Source of the DNA: Cannabis sativa
Taxonomy: Eukaryota > Streptophyta > Magnoliopsida > Rosales > Cannabaceae
NCBI RefSeq assembly: GCF_029168945.1
Contig: NC_083605.1
Location: 3,045,280 to 3,109,279 of the forward strand
Length of the DNA: 64,000 nt
Reading direction: 5' to 3'
Below the pieces are notes generated by a model, which was given only the letters and a program-made list of their open reading frames with translations, was not told where the DNA came from and did no database searches. A program made the translations under genes and the position numbers. Numbering within the stretch: the stretch's first letter is position 1; each line of letters begins with the position of its first letter. Shown piece by piece: positions 23,968 through 34,253 of this stretch.

Positions 23968-24307
23968 CTTGAGGTACTTCAAACCCATATTGGCGAAGAA
24001 ACCTAAATTTGAGAGCAGTAGCATATAAATCATAATTAAGGTTAGGGTTAGAATCTCCACAAAAAAAAAAAAAGGTTAGGGTTGTTAGAATCTCCAAAAA
24101 AAAAAAAAACTAAAAGGTTAGGGTTGTTATTATTATTGGTGAATTTTTCTTTCAAATAGATATAATTTCATTCTCAAAACAATAAGATATTTCAAGTCTT
24201 TGTATTGTATCAATTAGCTCAAGTTGAGCTAAAGAGTTTTCCTCTCCAATTAGCATCTTTTCCATGTCTTTCTCCAACTTATTTAATCCACTTGTATAAG
24301 GCTCTCC
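23968..24307 (-). pseudogene. TPS-B exon 2 with stop and tandem poly-T duplication
   Basis: Starts [18 protein letters not shown] after a TGCAG acceptor and ends [10 protein letters not shown] before a GTATGT donor, so both splice sites persist. After [10 protein letters not shown] the frame reads a stop. The middle then holds two copies of a roughly 38-bp block (poly-T, GGAGATTCTAAC, CCCTAACCTT), after which the frame recovers [13 protein letters not shown]. Confidence 0.9.
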
Positions 24308-24610
24308 CTGCACAACCTCAATTTTTCAACAGTGATTTTCAATATTATCAAAATAACAACTTTGGATTATTTAATCATATTGAAAAATTGTTTAGAATTG
24401 AACACTTAGTGTATCAATTCAATCTATTTAATAAATACAGAGTCTAAATTGTTATTTAACGAAACACAAATACTACTGGTCAAATGGCTTGTTTCTTTTT
24501 TTTTTTAATGATATAAAAATATAGTAAATAATTTTATTATTTATAGAATATTAAAAAGTGTTTGGTTGAAAATATACATAGTAAAATATATACATAAAAG
24601 AAAATTAATC

Positions 24611-24749
24611 ACCTTACATTGTATGGGGTAACAAGTACTTGATTTTGATTTTGGTTTTGAATTATAAGAAGTACTAGTAGATGTTTTTGGTGTAAAACGA
24701 TTATTAATAATAGATAGGGATGGTGGAGCAAATTGGTGAAAAACCATAT
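24611..24749 (-). pseudogene. TPS-B exon 1 with RR(x8)W segment deleted
   Basis: The minus strand reads [20 protein letters not shown] and then [10 protein letters not shown] at an AAG|GTGATT donor. In TPS-A the same IQC is followed by about 39 more codons, including [11 protein letters not shown], before the donor. Here that segment is cleanly missing while the donor context is retained, which suggests deletion between the similar CATACAATGTA and CAATCCAATATA sequences. Confidence 0.88.
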
Positions 24750-25058
24750 ACTACAAGAAATTTCACTTTTACCAGCACATTTTTGTTCTGGCAAAAGTTA
24801 GTATTGCGTTGGTAAAATAGAATTTACTTGTGATGTGTTGACTAAAGGGGATTGACAAATCAATGTTGGTATTAGAATTTTTTCCAACATAAAATGAAAA
24901 GCGCTGGAAAAAAGGTAAAAGTTAGATTTTAGCCACTGCAAATGTATGCTGGTAAAACTTTGACCTCTTTGCCAGCGCAGTTTGCAAAATGCGCTGGTAA
25001 AAGTTACTTTTACTAGTGCAGTAGCGAACTATGCTGGTAAAAGTGATATTTCTTGTGC
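24750..25058. mobile_element. CACTA-like MITE inserted at the TPS-B start codon
   Basis: Ends are TACTACAAGAAATTTCACTT and the inverse GCACAAGAAATATCACTT, resembling the CACTACAAGAAA termini of plant CACTA elements. The interior repeats a TTTTACCAGCRC-type motif several times. On the gene strand the insertion lies after the ATGCAGTGCAT that begins TPS-A, so it splits the reading frame near codon 4. Confidence 0.75.
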
Positions 25059-25669
25059 ATGCACTGCATTTTTGCTATATATGAAAAAAAAAATATATTA
25101 ATATTTATTTTTTGTGATGATGGTGAGTTAGGCAAAAACATTAATGAAAATATAATTAGTGTAATTAAGATGAGTTTAGTAAGTCTTCCACTCATATAAC
25201 TAACTTAGTTTTGAATATATATTCATATATACTTACCATGTCTCATATTTTATAGATAGTAATAATATTCAGTTAGATACATTAATCAAATTTTCAAAAC
25301 TTAATTAAACTAATTAAGGTGGCGTTTGGTAATAATTTTATTTTTTTAATTAGGATATTGACGACAAAACCACCTGAATTTTACATTTTTAACACTTAAC
25401 CACGAAATTGAAATTTTGACGGTAAAACATACTGAATCCAAGTTTCGTTTTGCTCTTCACACTTCCATCCAAAAATCTCTGTTAAATACCACATTTGATT
25501 GCCCACGTGTACACAAATGTACATGTGGCGAATTTTTAGTGATACACGTAATATTAATTATTTAAATATTATAAAAAAATAATTTAAAAATTATAAAAAT
25601 AAAACAATAGAAAAAATATATATTTTATTTTATTTTATTTTTCTTCTTCTTCTTCTCACAATTATTTGG

Positions 25670-26320
25670 AATCCTAATCAGCATTTCCTCTCTCTCTCTC
25701 TCTCTACCCATCACTCCCTTCCTCTCTCTGCTCTCTTGCTCGACGACGTGGTAAGACCAAAAACTAGCCGTTGCGGGCGGCGATGGTCCCAGGGGACCCT
25801 AAAACCCATCTCTTTGATTCCAAAATCCCAAGAACCCGACCCCCTCTCTCCTCCTTGCCATCTTTTCCTTTCTCCCTCTCTTCCATTTTCCAGGTGGAAT
25901 GACAGCCAGACAGTCGTCCACAGTCATAGGTGGTCCAACAGGACCATGGGATCGTGTTCCCTAAGTCTCAAAACTAAAAACCCTGATTCTTTTGTGCTTT
26001 GGTTGGTCATGAATCGAAGATGTGCGATTAGGTCACCGACGGATCTGTAGTTAGTTTTAGAGGATCTGCACCATTGGGTTCGTCATCAGGGGGTACGATT
26101 AGGTCACCAAGGGCGATCTTTAGGTTGGGTATTTGATTTTGATTTTGGATTTTCAAAGCATGTGGTATTTGATTTTGTTTTGACATCTTCTTTGTTTTGG
26201 TTCAATGGTGAGTGTAGTGGCGGTGGTAGCGGTAGTGATGGTTGTGGTGGTGTGGTGGTGGTTCTGGAGAAGATGAAGAAGGACAAGGAAGATAGGTTAG
26301 GGTTTCAGATAAAAAAAAGA
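25670..26320. other. GC-richer cargo inside the Mutator-like element
   Basis: A CT-rich leader (25686-25735) precedes a 104-codon open frame (25736-26050, plus) with no domain I recognise. A Gly-rich tract follows at 26205-26270 (GECSGGGSGSDGCGG). Composition differs clearly from the AT-rich arms. It could be a captured 5' gene region, as in Pack-MULEs, or ancestral element sequence. Confidence 0.4.
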
Positions 26321-27209
26321 AAAAAAATATATATTTATTATTATTTTATTTTTTATAATTTTTAAATTATTTTTTATAATTTTTAAATTATTTTTTATAA
26401 TATTTAAATAATTAATATTACGTGGACCACTAAAAATTTGTTGATAACTCTATAAAAATAGAGTTATTAGCTTTTTTTGTCCATTAAATTAGTTTTGTTC
26501 TCAAGCATTTTTAGTTTATTTTAGTGACTTTTTAATTATTTTACTTAGTTTTGCATAAATATTAGTTATAGTATTTTTAGATTAATTATAGTTAATTTTT
26601 ATAATATTTTATCAATTTTATTTAGTTTCCCATGTTAAAAGTATTATTCTTAATATTGTGTATTTTTATAGGAGCTTAAATATATAATTTGGACTTTATT
26701 ATGTGCATATTGTCTCAAAAGTCATAGAGTAAAAAAGGTCCATGAACTATCAAAGCCCAAAAATCTTCTACACAATATTCATAAAGTGTGATTAATATTC
26801 TATGAAAAAATAAAGAAAAAGAAAAAAAAAAAAATAGGCAGCCCATGATTGGAAGGACTATCATATATGTGCAAATATGTGCCACGTGTGCAGTGTGCAT
26901 GTTATAGCATATATACATATGCTTTTCTATATCTAGGGGTGAAAAGAGGCGTAAGAAAGAAGGGAGGTGGCATCTGCATTACGTGAAGTGATTTGATTTT
27001 CCTTTTGACAAAGTGGAAAAATCACATCATCATATAGGGCAGATTGGGCATATCAAGTACATGTAAAAATAAAGCAAGTGGAAATGGCTCCGTCTTGTAG
27101 AGTCTGGCTACTAGTGTAAGCCTTTTCACTATTGTGAATATTGGTATGTTTGTCTCAGTTTCTAAGTTTTAAAGTGGGGTTTTGCTGATACTTTAGAAGA
27201 GATCGAGAG

Positions 27210-27896
27210 ATGGCAGAAAAGGGAAAGGAAATTTGTATTAAGGCAAGAGATGAACAAAGGGATAAACTGCTGGAAAGGGATAGCAACATGGAGATGGAAA
27301 TGCTAGAGTTATTTGAAGACATAACTCTTGAGGATGTGGTAGCTACTAAAGCTTGTGTTAGAAGGGTGATTGGATGCAAGGATATGCCAACCTCAGTTGT
27401 GAAGAAGATTCTCTTGGGAGTTTGGCGCCGGTTGGGGTATTGGAGGATGAAAAAATGTGAGGATGGGGTTCTTGGATTCTTCTTTGAAGAAGAAGAGGAC
27501 TACCATTTTGTAATGGATAGAAGACCTTGGATCATCAATGGTGTCCTTCTCAATTTGAAGTCGTGGCCTATTGAAGGTGAGGTTAGTCTTGGGGAGTTCG
27601 AAGTAGCTCTTTTTTGGGTCCAATTCCACATACTCCCGACGAGGTTCTTATCAAATGACAACATCCCGATTCTTGCTAAGAAGGTAGGTAATCTAGTCAA
27701 ACAAGAAGAAAACGCAAGGAGGAGTTGGTTCAACGGGGATTTTTGAGATGTTGGATTGAAGTTTGGCTTTCTCACCCAATACCGGCGGGTTTCTTTCTCA
27801 AATCGGATGGGAAACCAGAGTCCTGGGTGCAATTCAAATACGAAAAGCTACCCCATATTTGTTTCAACTGCGGCAAGCTTGCTCACTAGGAGAAGC
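27210..27896 (+). pseudogene. LINE ORF1, DUF4283-type N-terminal part and zinc knuckle (broken)
   Basis: The frame from 27210 encodes an acidic N-terminus and then the DUF4283-like block (LGVWRRLGYWRMKKCEDG, FHFVMDRRPWIINGVLL-type residues, LPTRFLS). It stops at 27746. In another frame the sequence continues WIEVWLSHPIPAGFFL to CFNCGKLAH, where a TAG interrupts the CCHC knuckle before its last Cys. ORF1 proteins of plant L1 elements bind their RNA. Confidence 0.82.
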
Positions 27897-27990
27897 TTTG
27901 TTCATCCCAGACGGCTATGGTGATTCCTCGTAATGGTTCAGCAGTGCAGATGTATGGGACATGGTTAAAGAGTGACACAGGCAGAAGTAA

Positions 27991-29041
27991 TTGTTCAATA
28001 TGGCTGGAAAGGGCACCATAAAATCTGTCGTGGAGTTCGAAGATGTTCCAGAATGGGAATTTGCGAAACGAAATCGCAGGAATACATGGAGGAGAATAAA
28101 GAACACGGCAGCTGAGAAGAATCCGGTGGCCGGAGATTCGAACCTGGACAAGGAAGAAAGACAGGGCAACAAACGAAAAGTTGTGCATGGTGAATCCTCC
28201 ACTACCACTGTACGATCTGACAAGGTGCGTACGAATTTGGTTGATCGTGCAAAGGGGAATGAGGAGGTGTGTGAAGTTGGTCCCACTGTGGAAAACGCGG
28301 GAATTGAAACAAATGGACCGTTGGAGAATATTCAGCAGGATCTTGGGCCGAATATGTTCCACCTACCTACCCCTGATTTCTCTTTGAATGCTGAAGGATT
28401 GGACATTATTCCTGATGTTGGGCCCTCTATTGCCCAAAGCTTGGAAATTCCCCATTCTTGGCTTTGTAGGTCTCAAACCCCACATGACTTTTCTGAGCCC
28501 ACTTACTTAAAATGGCCCAATGATGACCTTGAAGCCCAAGCCAAATTCTTCCAATTGTATGGCCCTGACTATACTAACCTTTATAAAGCCCAAGCCTCTC
28601 TAATATCCAATCCCCCTGATCTATCTATGATGATTGTCCATTTTTTGGGCTGCAAAAAAAGGAAACCTCACACTTGGTATCAGCCAACTCCTGCGATTAC
28701 TCAATTCCAACTGCCCACCTGCCCCGTAGTTGATGAAACTGGGAAGAAGCCTGCTGTCGATCGAGGACGACAATGGTGAAAAGAAATTCAGTATTGGTAC
28801 TTGTGAAAATTCTGGAGGCAAGTCTAAGAGAAGGCTGCGTAGGAGTGGAATTGCTACTTCAAGAAGAAGTTCGGGAGTCAAGACTCGTAGAGGAAGGAGA
28901 AAAGAGGCTGTTGATGCCCAAGAATTTACTAGCAATTTGGAAGTAGTCTTGGATAATTGTGTGGAAATCCCAGTTCAAGCTGATCAAAATTTTGGCGATG
29001 GCGAGGAGGCGGCCTCAAGCATGCCCCCACCGTCCTCATGA
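27991..29041 (+). pseudogene. LINE ORF1 C-terminal part
   Basis: Two frames (27991-28779 and 28730-29041) form a hydrophilic, Lys/Arg/Ser-rich tail that ends in a TGA overlapping the ORF2 start (ATGA at 29038-29041). There is no recognisable fold. The frame change falls near 28740. Confidence 0.65.
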
Positions 29042-30021
29042 GGTGCCTTTCTTGGAATAGTCGTGGGATTCGTAGACCCACGACGGAGAGAACTCTCCGG
29101 AGTTTAATCCACGATACTAATGCGGATGTTATGTTCTTATCCGAAACTAAGGTGGGAGTAGAGACTATGATGGAAGTTGTTAATCGCCTGGGATTTATTA
29201 ATGTTAGATGTATTGCTTCTTTGGGCATTGGTGGGGGTTTTTGTCTAGCTTGGAGGAATGGAGTTGTGATTGATATTGTTGATACTTTTGAGACAGGCTT
29301 TCATGGTATCATTCCTAGTTCGAGAGGAAGTTGTTCTTGGCATCTCTTTTGCATCTATGGGACTCCATATTCTGATAAAAAGGCAGCTTTTTGGAGTGGG
29401 GTCACGGAGAAGGTTTCTGATTGTGTGGAACCTTGGGTGGTGTTGGGCAATCTGAATGTTATTCTTGATAGGTCTGAGAAAGTTGGGGGCAGGTCAGTTT
29501 CAAGAAGTGAAGGTGACTGTCTTCGAAATTTTCTGATGAACACTGGTGGGATAGATTTGGGCTTTCATGGAGTTAATTATACTTGGCACAATGCGCGTAA
29601 GGGCACAAAGAATGTTAGGAAGCGTTTGGATCGAGGCTTAGCGAATGCTTCTTGGGTTACTTCATTTCCTACGGCTAAGATCTCAAACCTTCCTATCATT
29701 GGCTCGGATCATTCTCCTATTCTATTGACTCTTTGGAATGAGGCAGTGAAATTAAACTTCCCCTTTAGGTTCTTGGAGGTGTGGACTTCAAGTCCGGACT
29801 GTGAAGGGGTTATTAATAAAGCTTGGAACAAGGTGAGTGGTGACAATGGCGAGGGAATTCTCTTGAAAAAATTGAAGAGTACGAAACATGATTTGAAGTT
29901 CTGGAACAAACATTCCTTTGGTCATTGTGAGTACAAGATTAAAAGACTAAAGTCAGACTTGGTGAAGATTCAAAATGCTACTCCTTCCCCATCAAACCTG
30001 GAACTTGAAGCTTTGGTCTAG
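29038..30021 (+). pseudogene. LINE ORF2 endonuclease domain
   Basis: Begins MRCLSWNSRGI and has ETKVGVETM (catalytic Glu), IYGTPY, RLDRGLANASW and the GSDHSPIL motif of exonuclease-endonuclease-phosphatase nucleases. Where relatives read GDFN, this copy has GNLN, so a metal-binding Asp is lost. It stops at 30021 just before the linker to RT. Confidence 0.88.
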
Positions 30022-31771
30022 TTGGAAATTTTAGAGTTGGAGGCTAAAATTGAAAGGATTTGGAAACAGAAATCTCGGGAACTTTGGGTTCGTAAGGGTG
30101 ACGGTAATACCAAATTCTTTCATGTTTCAACAATCATTAGGAAGAAGGAGGAACGTTATTGCTAGTGTTGAGGATGAAGGTACGTGGCTCCGAAGCCGTG
30201 AAGAAATTGGAGATTATTTCCAAAAGAATTTTACTCAGATTTTCTCATCGATCGAACTGAAGATAGGCAGGGAGTTCAAATCGCTTTTCACCCCAGCTGT
30301 TAAAGAAGGAAAAAAATGATGATCTATGCAAAACGCCTTCGCCTGAGGAGATCAAACATGTGGTATTCGCAATGCATCCGCTGAAGTCACCAGGGCCAGA
30401 CAGTTTCTCTGGGATATTCTATAGAAAATACTGGCACATTGTGGGAGCCCAAGTCTGCAAGATGGTCCAGGAGCTCTTCACTCATATCTCGGTTAGCAAT
30501 AATTTGAATCATACCTTTATTTGTTTAATCCCGAAAATTACTAATGCTTGTAGTTTCGATCATTACCGACCTATAAGTCTTTGTAATTTCTGTTACAAAA
30601 TCATTTCGGGGATTCTCACTGATCGTCTCAAAGGAATAATTGATAAGTTAGTCTCTCCTACCCATTCGGCATTCATTCCAGGCTGTTGGATAGCAGAGTG
30701 TTCTATTTTGGCGCAAGAGGTCCTCAACAGTTTTAAGAACAAGAAAGGAAAACAAGGTGTCATGGCGATTAAAACCGATATGAGTAAAGCGTACGATAGA
30801 ATCGAATGGAGTTTCCTCCTCAGAGTGTTAAAGGCAAATGGCTTCAGTGATAAAGCTTGCAATTTAATTATGAAGTGTGTTACTTCGATGTCGTATTCCA
30901 TTCTTCTCAACGGGGCTCCATTAGCTCCCTTCAATCCTAAGCGTGGTCTGAGACAAGGTGACCCTTTATCACCATTCCTCTTTATTTTATGTAGCGAGGT
31001 TCTAACAAAGTTAATTGTGAAGGCTGAAAGCAGGGGAGAACTCTCGGGAGTAAAAGTATCTCGTAATGCCATGCCGATTTCGCATCTCTTCTATGTAGAT
31101 GAAGCTATCTTTTTTTGTAAAGCCAATGTTCAGAATGCAAAGGCCTTTGCCGATTGTATTACTACTTGTGAAAAATGGTCCGGTCAAGTGGTTAACAAGA
31201 GGAAAAGTGGATTGGTTTTTTCCCCCAACACTCAATCTAGATACAAGGAAGAAGTTAAGCAACTCCTGGGCATGAATTTTCTGAGTCAAGAAGAGAAATA
31301 TTTGGGAAATCCCTTCTTTTTCTCGGCTAGCAAGAGAAAAGATTTCATTTCATCAAAGATAAAATTCTGGCCCGATTGGAAGGTTGGAAGGCTAAGTGTC
31401 TCTCTCAAGCGGGAAGAACGACACTCGTGGGAGCAGTGTTGCAGAGTATACCTACTTATTTCATGGCCACGGCTAAGGTGCCTTCTACGCTGTGCAAGGA
31501 CCTTGATAGAGTGGTGGCCAAATTCGGGTGGGTGGGAAACTCAAATAAGACTAGATATAGATCGTTTAAGAGCTGGAAAGATATCTGTCAGCCTAAAAAC
31601 TGTGGAGGATTGGGTCTTAGACGGTTCGGGGATTTTAATATAGCCCTCCTAGCCAAGTTATGTTGGATGATGATGAAGAAGGAAGACAAAATCTGGATCA
31701 AGACTCTTCAATCTAAATATTGTAATCGAGCTGACATCTGGAAGGTTGAGAAACAGGCGGGGGACTCGTGA
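30022..31771 (+). pseudogene. LINE ORF2 reverse transcriptase
   Basis: Frames 30050-30319, 30360-31643 and 31376-31771 cover the RT: KSPGPDSFSG, FICLIPKI, YRPISLCNFCYKI, AFIPGCWI, DMSKAYDRIEW, GLRQGDPLSPFLF and then HLFYVDEAIFF. The catalytic block is YVDE where an active LINE has (F/Y)ADD. The thumb region continues ARTTLVGAVLQSIPTYFMA. At least three frame changes occur. Confidence 0.9.
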
Positions 31772-33082
31772 GTTTGGCAAGGGATTCTTGAGGCTAGATC
31801 GATTTGCGTAGAAGAGGCAGGGATTTTGATTGGTAAGGGAGATTCTGAGTTGTGGGATACCCCCTGGATTCCAGGTTTCGGGATTGAGCAGATAAAGGAA
31901 AGCTTTCATTACACTAGAAGACACAGATTTTGCAATGTCTCAGATTTGTTTGTGGGAGATTCTAGAACTTGGAATGAAGACATTATCAAGAGCAGCTTCT
32001 CAAATGAAGTGGCAACTGCTATCTTGCAAATTCAACCACTTCAGACAAGTTCAGACATTCTCTTCTGGAAAGCCTCTAAGTCGAGAGAATTCTGTGTGAA
32101 AAGTGCCTATGGTCTGAGTCAACAACCAAGATTTCAGGATAGAAATTCGGTTTGGAGTGTTCTCTGGAAATCCTCCATCCATCCTCGTCTAAAGCTTTTC
32201 CTTTGGAAGATATGGTCAGATATTTTGCCAACAAAAGTCAGGTTAGGCATGTGGGAAAATCATTGTGTATTCTGTGGGGAAGTTGAAGAATCGGCATTCC
32301 ATTTGTTTTGCAACTGTAATATCACTAGAGCTCTTTGGTTCCAGAGTAAGTGGGGGTTTCGTATGGATATGATGAATTGGACAACTGTGATGGAGTTCGG
32401 TCATTAGTGGTCTAAGTTAGCAGATGAGGAGGCCAAGAACTACATTGCCTGTCTGTGTGAAATTGTTTGGAAACATAGGAATAATATAATCTTTCATGGA
32501 GACTGCTGTAATTTGCAGGTTTTGATTAAGGAAATTCGGTTGAGGGCTTCGGAGATGCTGCTCTCTATGGAGGCAGTGGAAGAGGCTGAGAATCGGACTG
32601 AAATTCCCATGGATTCCAACATGTATGTCGAATTCACCAAGTATCAAACTGATGCTTCGGTAGTTTGTTCGAAGGCAGGTCTGGGTGTGGTGGAGATCGC
32701 GAATGAAGCTCTCCAAGAATGGTGGGTGGCTGTCGACTTCTCTGAGGTTTCTGGAGTGTTGGAAGGGGAGCTTCGGGCTATTCATCTGGCCCTGCTTCAG
32801 GCAAGATCGAGAAAAGTTACTAAGTTGTTGGTGCAATCCGATTCGAAGGTAACGGTTTTGGCTCTCAATTTTCGGAGCTTACCGTTTGCCTGGGGTACTT
32901 CTCCTGTTTATGAATCCTGTCGATCTTTATGTAAGTACTTTGATCAAGTAATTTTCTCTTTCGTCCCTCGAAGTGCTAATGTTCTTGCTGATTATCTGGC
33001 TGGGTGGGCTAGAAATGTTTCGGCATGTAACTCTGGGTTCCTTAGGGATGTAGCCCCCTTTGTGGCTACAACTTTTGTGTAA
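31772..33082 (+). pseudogene. LINE ORF2 zf-RVT and RNase H domains
   Basis: The frame at 31826-32407 holds the zf-RVT region (FCVKSAYGLSQQ, LKLFLWKIWSDILPTKVRL, CVFCGEVEESAFHLFCNC). A stop at 32405 is followed by 32513-33082, an RNase H-like domain (YQTDASVVCSKAGLG, EGELRAIHLAL, VQSDSKV, SANVLADYLA) whose acidic residues look intact. Confidence 0.85.
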
Positions 33083-34253
33083 CTCTGTTTGTTCTCTAAT
33101 AAAATACGTTTTAACAAAAAAAAAAAAAAAAGAAGGGAGGTGGCTGCTACAGTGAGCTCCACACCAAAGAGAAGAAAAAGAAAAAAAAGAGAGAGAGTTT
33201 TATTTAAGTGTTATTTAGAGTTTTAGTTTTGTATTTTTATTTTGAGAGTGGCAAAAATTAAGATGAAGAAGAAGAGGATTTTGGCAAAGAAAGCTTGGAG
33301 TATTGTGACAACTCCAATATGGGTTTTTCTTTTCATCCTTCTTTTATTTGAAATTTTGTAATTTTTGCACAATAAAGCATGAGCTAATTTTTCTTTTTGC
33401 TAGAATTATTTTGTTGGCTAAAAATTGTGATTTAATATTTTGTTCCTATGTTTAGTGAATTGATTTTGTTCATTCAAGAGTGTTTATTGTGTAATAGCTT
33501 ACTTTTGCTTGATCACCATTAGTAAGTTGCAAGCTAATCTTGATTTTGGAAAAAATAAGGTTAGTAGAATTGCTTGAATGATGCATGAATATCACCTTGG
33601 AAAAGTGTAATTTGTAAATGGCATAGGAATATGTTATTTACCTTGTATGACTTGAATTGTGCTTAAATTGGTATTCTTAAAATTAATTGGGCATAGAAAT
33701 ATGTTAATTGATTAAAGAATCAAAACATAAATACTTTAGAAAAAGGATTATGACATTTTAAATTCCTAGTTGACATCATCAATTTGCAACAATACTCATT
33801 TGCACCATTATATCAATTTTGCATTTTTTAGGTCAATTTAATAGTTCTAGCTTGTTTTCTTCATAGTTTGTGTTTGTTAATTTTTTTTTACATATTCTCA
33901 TCACTTTATTTTATTTTATTTTTTTGTTGAAACCAATTTGTGAGTAATTAGTTTTATAAATCAATTTCCAATTTTCAATCCCTGTGGAGACGATACTCGA
34001 TTTATCACTTTATTACTTATTACGATTGCGTACACTTGCGTATACAAATTTTCACAACATTTGTCATATGTAGATTTGGGTACACGTGGGTAATCCAATG
34101 TGGCACTTAACTGGGATTTTTGATGGAAGTGTGAAGAGCAAAACATGACCTAGGTTCAACAAGTTTTACCGTCAAAATTTTAATTTTTGTGGTTAAGTAT
34201 TAAAAAATGTAAGTTCAGGTGGTTTTTTTTTTTGCCAATATCCCTTTTTAATT

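Larger units (their letters stand above)
9840..25100 (-). pseudogene. TPS-B: disrupted limonene-synthase-like monoterpene synthase pseudogene
   Basis: Pieces lie in order on the minus strand: remnant promoter (about 25155-25075), exon 1 (25068-25059 and 24749-24611, split by a MITE), exon 2 (24307-23968) and part of exon 3 (10188-9840). Exons 4-7, with the DDxxD and NSE/DTE metal-binding motifs, are missing; TGS-gene exons follow instead. Exon 1 lacks the RR(x8)W segment, exon 2 has stops and a tandem poly-T duplication, and exon 3 has frameshifts. Intron 2 is expanded to about 13.8 kb by a copia insertion and several MITEs. Recognisable peptides ([29 protein letters not shown]) place it nearest to TPS-A. 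It cannot encode a synthase. Confidence 0.9.
26956..33144 (+). mobile_element. Full-length plant LINE (L1-like)
   Basis: Body 26972 to about 33131, ending in a poly-A run of about 16. The target-site duplication AAAGAAGGGAGGTGGC lies at 26956-26971 and 33129-33144, the first As being shared with the tail. It contains a 5' UTR of about 240 bp, an ORF1 with DUF4283-type and zinc-knuckle parts, and an ORF2 with endonuclease, RT, zf-RVT and RNase H. Both ORFs are broken by stops and frameshifts. Confidence 0.92.
26437..34064 (+). mobile_element. Solo LTR (Ogre/Tat-like gypsy) interrupted by a LINE
   Basis: LTR 26442-34059, TGATAACTC...TTCACAACA, with 5-bp duplication TTTGT on both sides (26437-26441, 34060-34064). 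Without the LINE and its duplication it is about 1.45 kb. Its right end carries CCCTGTGGAGACGATACTC and TACACTTGCGTATAC, which I associate with the terminal region of plant Tat/Ogre LTRs. No internal region exists, so it is a recombination product. Confidence 0.8.
25343..34253. mobile_element. Non-autonomous Mutator-like element (1.27 kb) carrying nested insertions
   Basis: Element 25352-34244. The 9-bp duplication TTTTTAATT is exact on both sides (25343-25351, 34245-34253). Arms are long inverted repeats: GGATATTGACGACAAAACCA on the left pairs with the inverse of the right end (GGTTTT...GCCAATATCC), with the homology extending at least 180 bp. Subtracting the nested LTR leaves about 1270 bp. 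No transposase is present. The centre (25680-26300) is GC-richer and exon-like. Confidence 0.88.

Noticed and set aside
24541..24747. ATG at 24747 as a genuine TPS-B start
   Set aside because: Comparison with TPS-A shows that the true start codon lies beyond the MITE at 24750-25058; the nearer ATG is created by the flank.
25736..26050. A host gene of 104 codons
   Set aside because: It has no domain, no recognisable homology, and sits within the arms of a Mutator-like element; it is kept only as possible cargo.
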